Positions 36,038 to 44,146 of a stretch of DNA of 64,000 bases are shown here, piece by piece; positions within the stretch are counted from its first letter, which is position 1, and every line of letters starts with the position of its first letter. The notes under the pieces were generated by a model. That model saw only the letters and a program-made list of their open reading frames with translations. It ran no database searches and was not told where the DNA came from. This stretch comes from Novimethylophilus sp036504375 (lineage in GTDB: Bacteria; Pseudomonadota; Gammaproteobacteria; Burkholderiales; Methylophilaceae), in NCBI RefSeq assembly GCF_036504375.1, contig NZ_DASXVH010000027.1, positions 62,001-126,000 on the forward strand. Direction: 5' to 3'. The translations under genes and the position numbers were made by a program.

Positions 36038-36897
36038 TGAGCCCCGTCGTCCACCTCAACGGCCAGTTCCTACCGCTGGACCAGGCTTTCGTGCCGGTGC
36101 TGGACCGCGGCTTCATCTTCGGCGATGGCGTGTACGAAGTCATCCCGGTGTATTCGCGCCACGTGTTCCGGCTGGAAGAGCATCTGCGGCGCTTGCAGCA
36201 CAGCCTGGACGGCATCCGGCTCGCCAACCCGCACACCGACGAAGAATGGGGACAGCTGATCCGCGAACTGGTGGCGCGCAACGCGGGCGACGACCAATAT
36301 GTGTATTTTCACATCACGCGCGGCGTCGCCAAGCGCGACCACGCATTTCCCCAGAACACCGCGCCCACGGTATTCATGATGAGCAGTCCGCTGATTACCT
36401 CGCCGCAAGAATTGGTCGAAACCGGTATCTCGGCAGTGTCGGCCAATGACAACCGCTGGGACCGTTGCGATATCAAGTCCATCGCGCTGCTGCCCAATGT
36501 GCTGCTGCGCCAGGTCGCGGTCGACCACGGCGCGGCGGAAACCGTGCTGTTCCGCGACGGCATCCTCACCGAAGGCTCCGCCAGCAATATTTTCGCGGTG
36601 GAAAACGGCGTCATCCTGGCGCCGCCCAAGGACAATCACATGCTGCCCGGCATCACCTACGACCTGGTGCTGGAACTGGCCGCCGCCCACGGCATTCCGC
36701 TGGAAATCGGCAAATATCACGAATCCCGTATCCGTGCCGCCAATGAATTGTGGCTCACCTCCTCGACCAAGGAAGTGCTGCCGATCATCCGGCTGGACGC
36801 ACAGCCGGTCGGCGACGGCAAGCCGGGTGCGGTATTCTGGAAAATGCACGCGCTGTACCAGGATTACAAAACCCGCGTGATGAGGTCGCCCGCCTGA
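36037..36897 (+). CDS. dat: D-amino acid aminotransferase (class IV PLP enzyme)
   Basis: A 286-residue fold-type IV aminotransferase, probably making D-Ala/D-Glu from 2-oxo acids. Family text: LDRGFIFGDGVYEVIPVYSRHVFRLEEHLRRL near the start, the PLP Lys in RCDIKSIALLPNVLLRQ near 147, the ETVLFRDGILTEGSASNIFAVENG segment near 170 and WLTSSTKEVLPI near the C-terminus. Its place after dacC supports a role in D-amino acid supply or salvage. The ATG shares one base with the dacC stop. Confidence 0.92.
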   Translation: MSPVVHLNGQFLPLDQAFVPVLDRGFIFGDGVYEVIPVYSRHVFRLEEHLRRLQHSLDGIRLANPHTDEEWGQLIRELVARNAGDDQYVYFHITRGVAKRDHAFPQNTAPTVFMMSSPLITSPQELVETGISAVSANDNRWDRCDIKSIALLPNVLLRQVAVDHGAAETVLFRDGILTEGSASNIFAVENGVILAPPKDNHMLPGITYDLVLELAAAHGIPLEIGKYHESRIRAANELWLTSSTKEVLPIIRLDAQPVGDGKPGAVFWKMHALYQDYKTRVMRSPA

Positions 36898-37163
36898 TGG
36901 CCGAACAGGAAACACTGCTGGAGTTTCCCTGCGACTTTCCGCTCAAGATTATGGGCGAAACACGCGAAGGGTTTGCCGAAGCGATCATTGAAGTCGTGCT
37001 GCGCCATGCGCCGGATTTCGATGCGGCGCGGATTGAGATGCGCGGCAGCTCCGGCGGCAAGTATCTCAGCCTGACCTGTACCGTCAACGCCACCTCCAGA
37101 CCGCAATTGGACAATCTTTACCGCGAACTGACCGCGCATCCATGGGTGAAGGTCGTACTTTAA
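36897..37163 (+). CDS. ybeD: YbeD/DUF493 family protein
   Basis: An 88-residue DUF493 protein: LLEFPCDFPLKIMGETREGFAEAI at the start, SSGGKYLSLTCTVNATSRPQLDNLYREL and the final HPWVKVVL. It has a ferredoxin-like regulatory fold related to ACT domains and is commonly found immediately before lipB. The ATG shares one base with the dat stop (TGATG) and the end overlaps lipB by 22 bases. The biochemical role of the family is not settled. Confidence 0.93.
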   Translation: MAEQETLLEFPCDFPLKIMGETREGFAEAIIEVVLRHAPDFDAARIEMRGSSGGKYLSLTCTVNATSRPQLDNLYRELTAHPWVKVVL

Positions 37164-37783
37164 AACCGCTATTGGTTCGCCGGCTGGGCAGAACCGATTA
37201 CGCAACGACTTGGCGCGCGATGCAGGCGTTCACCTCGGGACGCATCGAGGCGACGCCGGATGAGTTGTGGGTCACCGAACATGCGCCGGTTTATACGCTG
37301 GGGCTTAACAAAAAAGACGTCAGGCTGCCGCAGCAAAGCGATATCCCGCTGGTCGAAACCGACCGCGGCGGCAAAATCACCTATCACGGCCCCGGCCAGA
37401 TCGTGGTTTATCTGCTGCTGGACCTGAAGCGCAGAAATCTTTCGATCCGCCCGCTGGTCAGCATGATGGAAAATGCGGTCATCCAGCTGCTGGCAGAATA
37501 TGGGATCACCGCACAGGCCCGCAGCGACGCGCCAGGCGTTTATGTCGAGGGCCGGAAAATCGCCGCGCTGGGTTTGAGAGTCCGCAACGGCTGCTGCTAT
37601 CATGGCTTGAGCCTCAATGCGGACATGGATCTGTCGCCGTTCGATGCGATCGACCCTTGCGGTTACCGGGGGCTGCAAGTCACCCGCACCCGCGATCTGG
37701 GTATAACTGCCGACATCGCAACTTTGGCCGAGAAACTGGAGACATTGCTGGGAACCCGTTTGAACCAATGGAAACCAAACTAA
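37142..37783 (+). CDS. lipB: Lipoyl(octanoyl) transferase
   Basis: Moves octanoyl from acyl-carrier protein to lipoyl domains. The 213-residue protein has RGGKITYHGPGQIVVYLLLDLKR near residue 77, the catalytic Lys in GRKIAALGLRVRNGCCYHG near 139 and the catalytic Cys in IDPCGYRGLQVT near 173. The start lies inside ybeD and the end overlaps lipA by 16 bases, so ybeD-lipB-lipA are coupled. Confidence 0.97.
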   Translation: MGEGRTLKPLLVRRLGRTDYATTWRAMQAFTSGRIEATPDELWVTEHAPVYTLGLNKKDVRLPQQSDIPLVETDRGGKITYHGPGQIVVYLLLDLKRRNLSIRPLVSMMENAVIQLLAEYGITAQARSDAPGVYVEGRKIAALGLRVRNGCCYHGLSLNADMDLSPFDAIDPCGYRGLQVTRTRDLGITADIATLAEKLETLLGTRLNQWKPN

Positions 37784-38724
37784 AAGACGAAGCCAAACAG
37801 AAAGGCGCCGCCAAGACCGCGCGCATCCCGATCAAGATCGTGCCGCAGCCGGCATTGCGCAAGCCGGAATGGATACGCATGAAGGTGCCGGACAGCGCAC
37901 GCTTCCGCGAAATCAAGGATATTCTGCGCGATCACAAGCTGCATACCGTATGCGAGGAAGCCTCCTGCCCCAACATCGGCGAATGCTTCAGCGGCGGCAC
38001 CGCGACTTTCATGATTCTGGGCGACCTGTGCACGCGCCGCTGCCCGTTTTGCGACGTGGCGCACGGCAAGCCGCTGCCGCCCGATGCGCAGGAGCCGGAC
38101 AACCTGGCCCACACCATCGCCGCGATGCGCCTGAAATACGTCGTCATCACCAGCGTGGACCGCGACGACCTGCGCGACGGCGGCGCCAGGCATTTCGCCG
38201 CATGCATTGGCGCGGTGCGCCACGCCTCGCCCGCGATCCGCATCGAAACCCTGGTGCCGGACTTCCGCGGCCGGCTGGAGACGGCGCTGGATGCGCTGGC
38301 CGGAGCCTTGCCGGACATTCTCAACCACAACCTGGAGACGGTGCCGCGGCTATACAAACAGGCCAGGCCGGGTGCCGACTATGCGCATTCGCTCAAGCTG
38401 CTGGCCAAATTCAAAACACGCCATCCGGCCATCCCGACCAAATCCGGCTTGATGCTGGGGCTGGGCGAGACCGACGAGGAAATCCTGGAGGTGATGCGCG
38501 ACCTGCGCGCCCATCGGGTCGAAATGCTGACGCTGGGCCAGTACCTGCAACCCAGCGCGCACCATCTGCCGGTGCTGCGTTTTGTCGAACCGTCACGCTT
38601 CGCCTGGTTCGAGCAGCAGGCGCTGGCGATGGGCTTCACCCATGCTGCATGCGGCCCCATGGTGAGAAGCAGCTACCATGCGGATCAGCAAGCACAGGAA
38701 GCCCTGCACTGTGAACATACATAA
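37768..38724 (+). CDS. lipA: Lipoyl synthase
   Basis: Radical SAM enzyme that inserts two sulfurs into octanoyl groups. The 318-residue protein carries the auxiliary cluster motif CEEASCPNIGEC near residue 61 and the radical SAM motif CTRRCPFCDVAHG near residue 88. VITSVDRDDLRDGGA and the C-terminal RSSYHA motif (auxiliary-cluster Ser) are also present. The ATG at 37768 inside lipB gives the family length. It is the last gene of the core cluster; accessory DNA begins right after it. Confidence 0.97.
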   Translation: METKLKDEAKQKGAAKTARIPIKIVPQPALRKPEWIRMKVPDSARFREIKDILRDHKLHTVCEEASCPNIGECFSGGTATFMILGDLCTRRCPFCDVAHGKPLPPDAQEPDNLAHTIAAMRLKYVVITSVDRDDLRDGGARHFAACIGAVRHASPAIRIETLVPDFRGRLETALDALAGALPDILNHNLETVPRLYKQARPGADYAHSLKLLAKFKTRHPAIPTKSGLMLGLGETDEEILEVMRDLRAHRVEMLTLGQYLQPSAHHLPVLRFVEPSRFAWFEQQALAMGFTHAACGPMVRSSYHADQQAQEALHCEHT

Positions 38725-38788
38725 GTAAATGAGACTTTATATAAGTTAACGATAGTTATCGATCAGTTCGTGACCTAAAAATCTCACT

Positions 38789-39706
38789 ATGTCGCTCTGG
38801 CCAATTCATCCAAAGCCTTATCCCGACGAGCTTCTCTCGTCATGGCTGATGCGAATTGCCATCCAGTTCCGTTTTAATCTGAATTCCCTTTGCCGCCAGC
38901 TTCTGGAGAGCAATCACGCCGCACCGAGGGAAATCGACCGCGTTTATAGCGACACCCTAATCAAACGACTGGCCGAAGGCACGGGCCAGCCGCAGGAAAT
39001 CGTGCGCGAGGCGACTCTCGTGGAGGATGAGGGTTATGTCTACTTGAACCGCCATCACGGGATGAATCATTGGATCTTCCCAACCACAACATTCGAGAAG
39101 ATGGCGCACCATGGTCTCGCCTACTGCCCGGAGTGCTTGGCAGCCGATGCCGAGCCTTATTACCGCAAGTCCTGGCGGTACGCCTTTAACCCGGTCTGCC
39201 CCGTGCATCGCCGGTTTCTCAAGCAGGCCTGTCCAGGCTGCGAGGCACCGTTTATTTATTTCGCGATGGACATGATCCCGCACGACCGGATCATGCACCA
39301 TTGCCTGCAATGCGGACACTGGCTGGGAGACTGGCCAGCAGAATCGGCCGATCCGCGGCTGATCGACTGCCTTTTCAATATTCAAGCATCACTCGCCGCC
39401 GGCATCGCGAGAAACACTTTCGAACTGCCGAATTGCGGCTCCATCCCGGCCATCGCCTACCTACAGATTCTGCACGCCTTGACCTATGCCGTACGTTTGC
39501 CCAAAAGGGCTGCCTGGGTGCTTACACATTACCCATGTGTTCCAGCGGATTTATCCCTGTCTCCACTGGAACAGGACCACGAGAACCTGCCGCTTGAGAT
39601 GCGGAGCCCCGAAGCGATTGGAACTGCACTGTGTCTTGCGGGTACGCTGATCGATGATTGGCCAGCCTGTGTAGTGAACCTCGGCGGAATCGGAGCTTTC
39701 TCCTAA
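38789..39706 (+). CDS. TniQ-like protein
   Basis: A 305-residue protein starting PIHPKPYPDELLSSWLMRIA, the hallmark of TniQ/TnsD target-selection proteins. Two Cys pairs form probable zinc knuckles: AYCPECLA with CPVHRRFLKQACPGC, and HHCLQCGHWLGDW. Only the TniQ domain (about residues 1-200) is clear; the final 40 residues overlap a convergent frame and may be a junction product. No tnsA/B/C or tniA/B genes are nearby, so it is either a relic of a Tn7-like element or one of the stand-alone TniQ proteins of genomic islands. Confidence 0.8.
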   Translation: MSLWPIHPKPYPDELLSSWLMRIAIQFRFNLNSLCRQLLESNHAAPREIDRVYSDTLIKRLAEGTGQPQEIVREATLVEDEGYVYLNRHHGMNHWIFPTTTFEKMAHHGLAYCPECLAADAEPYYRKSWRYAFNPVCPVHRRFLKQACPGCEAPFIYFAMDMIPHDRIMHHCLQCGHWLGDWPAESADPRLIDCLFNIQASLAAGIARNTFELPNCGSIPAIAYLQILHALTYAVRLPKRAAWVLTHYPCVPADLSLSPLEQDHENLPLEMRSPEAIGTALCLAGTLIDDWPACVVNLGGIGAFS

Positions 39707-40447
39707 CTGCTCCCGGATGTCTTTCCAACAATCTGCCTTTTTAAACCATTCACTCGGGTTCTTTTGGCCTGCGGATCTGCGCATGACCTCATTGAGGCTA
39801 ATGGCCCAGTCAGCAATTAAATCTTCGAGCTCGGGGCTGATAGTCTGTTTTGACCACAACTTATCAAAGTCAACACGCCCACCAGTTCTGTGCGAAAGTC
39901 CAGACACAACATAGGCTGTTATTTGTGCCCCATAGGCTTGAAACTTCAAGCTCCTAATCTTTTTTTCAGCAGCTCGGTACAAAACAGCGATGGCAATCAG
40001 GCGCTTGAACCATGCCTGATCAGGCGGGGGTGGTGGCTCATCCTTTAATCGCTGCATGAAATTCTGAAAATTCTTCTGCCCCCCAAGGCAGACTCTGTCC
40101 GGCATGCCAAGCCATGCGCTCATATACCGAGCAACATCGAGCTTACTTAGCCTCCGCTGCTTGGGCGTCTGCAGGCGAAAACTCTTTTGATCGTTCTTGC
40201 GATAGGCAGCTTTTTGTTCAGCCGCTAGATATGAACCGCGGGCACGCTCATAAAACCAACGTCCTTTAACCTTGAGGCCAAACTCCTTAGGCGTTGCATG
40301 CGTCAATGTCATTTCAAAGAATTGGGCTCGCAGCTCCTCCTGGGCAGTGGCCACGTATCGGAACCAGTCCTCCATGTCTGCAGTTGTGAATAGACGACAC
40401 AAGTCAGCAAAGCCTCGACGATAAGGCCCTCTCCTTTTTTTCGTAAG
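39551..40447 (-). pseudogene. C-terminal remnant of an AIPR-family (abortive phage resistance) protein
   Basis: About 280 residues match the C-terminal half of AIPR proteins as I recall them: GRWFYERARGSYLAAE, then TPKQRRLSKLDVARYMSAW and PDRVCLGGQKNFQNFMQRL. Full-length members are roughly twice as long. The frame is open upstream only to a TAG at about 40448, beside a run of seven A, and no N-terminal domain is present. The next gene begins divergently 67 bases beyond a possible TTG start at 40402. Its 3' end overlaps tniQ by 156 bases, again suggesting a rearranged junction. It is probably non-functional unless the fragment is expressed alone. Confidence 0.7.
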
Positions 40448-40468
40448 CTAGCAACAACATAGTGGAAA

Positions 40469-41725
40469 ATGGCCCATTTACGTCATGCCCGTGAGAAAGT
40501 TGCTGCCGCTCTCGCCACAATTTCGGATATTCAACAATTTGATTTCCCTTACGACGATGCAAAGGAAGCAATTGCAGTTGTAAAAGACAAATTTACAGGG
40601 CTCCAGGACACTTTGGGGCTACTCTCGGACAACAGTAATCCGGATACAGTACGTACTGTCTGCCGACGGGTTACGGAAGCACTATTTCAATATCTCCCAA
40701 TCCTAGGCTTTCTTATTCGGGCGACCGATGTACGAGGGCCACTTGAATTCCACAGGCCCTTCTTAAGAATCACCAGAAAGTTATTAGGGAGCGATGCTCG
40801 TCTAATAATTTCCTCGGATTGGGATTTTTCACCTTATACGATTATTTTTCCTGATTTATTTGGCGGCTATCGTTTTGTTATGGTGGCACTGCCTACTTCA
40901 GAAGCCTGTAATGCACTAATTACGCCTTTAGCTGCACACGAACTCGGCCACAACGTTTGGGCAAAGGAAGGGTTAAGGGAAGAATTCGAACGGGCTGCGC
41001 TTGAAAAATTAATTGCAAAAATCCAAGGACCTCGCTGGGACGAGTTTAAAAAAACTTTCAACTTAGCCAATCCGGATCAGCTTACTGACTTGGTAGGGAC
41101 ACAGCTATGGGAAAACGCATGGGTTTGGGCTGTTGCTCAGTGTGAGGAGATTTTTTGCGACTTTATTGGTGTGGTTTTGTTTCGCGAAAGTTACCTCCTT
41201 GCATTTGACTATTTAATTGCACCTGGTCTGCCGGGCGACAGGCCCGAGCGCTATCCCAGCATGAAGAATCGGATAGAAGCCATGTCATCCGCCGCCAAGA
41301 AGCTTGGTATTGATGTCCCAACTGATTTTGAAGAGCGATTTGATGAAGAAGATGGTGAGGCAGAGCCTCAGAAAGCATTGCTATTATCTTTGAGTGATGA
41401 AATTTCCAATATGCTTTTGGATGAGTTGCTTGTTGTGGCAATCGATAAAATCAAGTGTGCAGGGATTGAGGCATGCGATAAAGCAGCCGTAGATAAGATT
41501 GTTGACGCGTACAAAAAAATGGTTCCTGCCTCAGGAACCACAGGAATTGATGCCGTAGTTAATGCTGCATGGAAGTTTAAAAACACCCATTCGCATTATT
41601 GGGCAAGCTACCATCCAAGAATGAAAAATAACGAGGCTAACAGACTTCGTCTATTGAATGATTTGGTATTAAAGAGTTTTGAAATATTTGAAATCGAAAG
41701 ACTTCAGGAATACAACGGACAATGA
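40469..41725 (+). CDS. HEXXH metallopeptidase-like protein paired with a dCTP-deaminase-like protein
   Basis: I do not recognise a named family for this 418-residue protein. The sequence AAHELGHNVW near residue 157 is a typical HEXXH zinc-protease motif, and CEEIFCDFIG near 226-234 could supply the third ligand (EExxxD), as in gluzincin-type peptidases. The N-terminal 100 residues are helical (VAAALATISDIQQ..., DKFTGLQDTLGLL). No signal peptide is seen, so it is probably cytoplasmic. Base composition is clearly AT-richer than the core genes. Its stop overlaps the start of the next gene (ATGA), so the two are a coupled pair. Confidence 0.75.
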   Translation: MAHLRHAREKVAAALATISDIQQFDFPYDDAKEAIAVVKDKFTGLQDTLGLLSDNSNPDTVRTVCRRVTEALFQYLPILGFLIRATDVRGPLEFHRPFLRITRKLLGSDARLIISSDWDFSPYTIIFPDLFGGYRFVMVALPTSEACNALITPLAAHELGHNVWAKEGLREEFERAALEKLIAKIQGPRWDEFKKTFNLANPDQLTDLVGTQLWENAWVWAVAQCEEIFCDFIGVVLFRESYLLAFDYLIAPGLPGDRPERYPSMKNRIEAMSSAAKKLGIDVPTDFEERFDEEDGEAEPQKALLLSLSDEISNMLLDELLVVAIDKIKCAGIEACDKAAVDKIVDAYKKMVPASGTTGIDAVVNAAWKFKNTHSHYWASYHPRMKNNEANRLRLLNDLVLKSFEIFEIERLQEYNGQ

Positions 41726-42342
41726 TACTGGGCGCTCGTGAGATTGTTTCGAAGTTAAGAGGAGAAGGGGGTGATTCTAATGATCCTTTTTTCGTGGCCC
41801 CCGCTCCAGATTTAACAAAAATAGAAAATGAGGGCGGTGCTTCACTAGACCTACGACTTGGAACATGGTTTGTTACTACAAAATTAAGTCGACATACTCA
41901 TTTAGACATCCATAGCAAAAATCAGCCGCATGAACTCGATATAACTACGCGCCATTATGTGCCATTCGGACACCGCTTCATTCTCCATCCTCGGAGCTTT
42001 GTATTGGCTACCACTCTGGAATGGATTCGGATGCCCAGGACTTTGGGGGGCTATGTAACCGGGAAATCATCATGGGGGCGGCGAGGTCTGGTTATTGAAA
42101 CTGCTCCAGGAGTCCATCCTGGATTTGCCGGATGCCTTACCTTGGAATTGGCGAATGTAGGAGAGCTACCTATTGTACTAATGCCTGGCACTACAATATG
42201 CCAATTATTTTTACACGAAATTAAAGGCCCGAGTGATACTACTGCAAGCTCCTTCTTAGGTTTCCGCCAACCTCTTTTAGGTCAAATCAAGCCAGATGAA
42301 TTCGTATCTCGCTTAGTCCAAAAGGGTTCGTTATTCGACTAG
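41722..42342 (+). CDS. dCTP deaminase/dUTPase-superfamily protein
   Basis: A 206-residue protein with the dCTP deaminase fold: EGGASLDLRLGTWF near residue 35, VTGKSSWGRRGLVIETAPGVHPG near 112 (corresponding to the SSxxR active-site loop) and GCLTLELANVGELPIVLMPGTTICQL, whose Glu near 140 matches the catalytic Glu of E. coli Dcd. These residues appear intact, so deamination of dCTP (or binding of another deoxynucleotide) is plausible. Housekeeping Dcd is usually about 190 residues and starts differently, and this copy is AT-rich and fused by overlap to a metallopeptidase gene. dCTP deaminases are known anti-phage effectors, which makes defence the best guess. Confidence 0.82.
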   Translation: MILGAREIVSKLRGEGGDSNDPFFVAPAPDLTKIENEGGASLDLRLGTWFVTTKLSRHTHLDIHSKNQPHELDITTRHYVPFGHRFILHPRSFVLATTLEWIRMPRTLGGYVTGKSSWGRRGLVIETAPGVHPGFAGCLTLELANVGELPIVLMPGTTICQLFLHEIKGPSDTTASSFLGFRQPLLGQIKPDEFVSRLVQKGSLFD

Positions 42343-42365
42343 GAAACCAAACCGATATCCCCCAG

Positions 42366-43247
42366 CTACTGGTCAATTGATACGGTTTGCACAATCGCCT
42401 CGAATTCAGACAACACTTCAGGTTGCCGCTGCCTGAGATAGCGCGACACGGCTTCATTTTCCAATAACTTCGCCAAGTAGCCTTTAGCAAGTACCAAATC
42501 CAACACGTCCTGGCCGTAAGTCTGTTCGACCAATCTGTACTGCCCTTGCAGATTGCTCATCTCGCGCTCCATTTTTGCAATCTGCTCCTGGGTAACGCCC
42601 GTCAGCTTGGCCGGTTTCTTCCCATCAACCAGCATTGAATTCGGGGTGGCCACAAGCAATGCCTCGCCATAGGCTACCGTGATGTTGTTCGCCGAGACCA
42701 TGAGCTCAATGCACTCGACCTGGCGCGTCGGCTTCATTTTTCGGATGATCCGGCCCAAGTCGGCAGAAAAATGCTGGTCCTTCAGCAACTCCGCCGCTTC
42801 CGGGCAAATCCCATCCAGCAAGGTCATCTTCTTGATGATGTGGCTGATATCCACGTTCAACGCCTTGGCCAGCCGTTCGGGAGTGACGCCGCGGGCAATG
42901 GCCCTGCGCAACATGAAATGCTCTTGTATGGTCGACAGCCGGTTGACCCGACTGTTATAGGTATAGGATTCGTCGTCCTTGGCCACGAGGCAGATAGCTT
43001 CGCTGAACCCCAGCTCCCGCAGTGCAATCAGCCGGAGGTGCCCGTCCAGTAGAATATGCTGGCCGGTCTCCTTGCCTGCTGGGCCGACCGATAACGGCTC
43101 GATGAGGCCGACGGCCTCGATGGAAGCGAGAATCTGTTTGAACTTGCGCGTGATCAGCAGGCCCTGCGCGATCTTACGGGACGGCAGGAGCATATTGAGA
43201 GGAACGGTCAGCGGATCCGGAATGAATCCGAGTGACACGTTAGTCAT
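42366..43247 (-). CDS. RepB/ParB-type plasmid partitioning protein
   Basis: A 293-residue ParB-superfamily protein. The N-terminal part (about residues 15-105) has QHILLDGHLRLIALRELG, the ParB/Srx CTP-binding box in altered form. A helix-turn-helix follows (GVTPERLAKALNVDISHIIKKM, about 138-160), and the C-terminal region (QGQYRLVEQTYGQDVLDLVLAKGYLAKLL) resembles RepB-type proteins. It is third in a recombinase-ParB-RepB operon; its ATG overlaps the previous stop (ATGA). The set probably belongs to an integrated mobile element rather than chromosome segregation. Confidence 0.8.
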   Translation of the reverse strand: MTNVSLGFIPDPLTVPLNMLLPSRKIAQGLLITRKFKQILASIEAVGLIEPLSVGPAGKETGQHILLDGHLRLIALRELGFSEAICLVAKDDESYTYNSRVNRLSTIQEHFMLRRAIARGVTPERLAKALNVDISHIIKKMTLLDGICPEAAELLKDQHFSADLGRIIRKMKPTRQVECIELMVSANNITVAYGEALLVATPNSMLVDGKKPAKLTGVTQEQIAKMEREMSNLQGQYRLVEQTYGQDVLDLVLAKGYLAKLLENEAVSRYLRQRQPEVLSEFEAIVQTVSIDQ

Positions 43248-44146
43248 GCAGCATGTCCTCTGCTCCAGACACGCTCGGCCAAATATTTAGGCAAAGTCTC
43301 CAGCCCTTCGGCGCGTAGCAAGTTGGTGAAATTCTCGTCTGCGAGCAGTTGCCGAAGCGCGCCGACGATGAAAAGCAGTCGTTGTTGCGTAAACTCGGCT
43401 TTCTTCACCATCAGTTTTTGGCGCTCGACTTCCTTCTGATAGGTTCTGACCAGGCTCGATGTCGTGACTTCGGATCGCTTTCGGGGAGTGCCGCGTGCCA
43501 TGGATCGCCCGAGGGTCTGCCGGCGCTCGATGATGGAGCGCGCTCGCAGCAACTGCTTGCCGCGCAGTTTGCCCGTCTCATACGCATCCTGAAGTGCGTC
43601 CTGGATCGCCTTATCGTCATCCCCGGCTCCGACGATCGCGAGTGCCGCATTGAGCGGAATCCGGCCTTGCTCGACCGCCACTAGGAGACGTTCCTCACCG
43701 TGCTGCAGCAGAATCAGGATGCCTTGCACATAGTCCGGGGTCAGCCCCGTCTTCTCGCAGATCGCTTTTTTGTCGTAGCCCTGATTGCGCAGGCGCTCGA
43801 TGCCAGCGAGCAATTCCAGCGGCCGACATTGGCGCCGGGCAATGTTTTCGGCGAGACTCATGATGAAGGCATCCTCGTCGTTCACGTTCACCACCAACGC
43901 AGGAATCGCGGTTTCGCCCAAGGCACGGAACGCCTTGAGCCGACCTTCTCCGCAGACCAGCAAGTAATGTTCGCTGCCGCCCGTGCCGATGCGCGGGGTG
44001 ACGGTGATCGGCTTCTTAAGCCCGATGGCTTTGATGTTGCCCACGATCTCGTCGAAAATCCGGCTGTTGCGCTCGCGCGGATTGATTACTTCGATCCGGT
44101 CGATGGGGATCATTTGCAGTTCGCCAGGGCGATGATTCTTGGTCAT
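43244..44146 (-). CDS. ParB-like N-domain DNA-binding protein
   Basis: A 300-residue ParB-superfamily protein. It has the N-terminal nuclease-like fold with IDRIEVINPRERNSRIFDEIV and HYLLVCGEGRLKAFRALGE near residue 65. MSLAENIARRQCRPLELLAGIERL corresponds to ParB box II, and an HTH follows (YDKKAICEKTGLTPDYVQGILILLQ, about 130-155). The C-terminus is basic and helical. The ATG at 44146 overlaps the recombinase stop; the frame is open further upstream only inside the recombinase gene. Confidence 0.85.
   Translation of the reverse strand: MTKNHRPGELQMIPIDRIEVINPRERNSRIFDEIVGNIKAIGLKKPITVTPRIGTGGSEHYLLVCGEGRLKAFRALGETAIPALVVNVNDEDAFIMSLAENIARRQCRPLELLAGIERLRNQGYDKKAICEKTGLTPDYVQGILILLQHGEERLLVAVEQGRIPLNAALAIVGAGDDDKAIQDALQDAYETGKLRGKQLLRARSIIERRQTLGRSMARGTPRKRSEVTTSSLVRTYQKEVERQKLMVKKAEFTQQRLLFIVGALRQLLADENFTNLLRAEGLETLPKYLAERVWSRGHAA

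Noticed and set aside
42366..44146. ParB-like genes as the chromosomal parABS locus
   Set aside because: There is no ParA, no parS site recognised, and the genes are fused by overlap to a recombinase, so a mobile-element origin is more likely.
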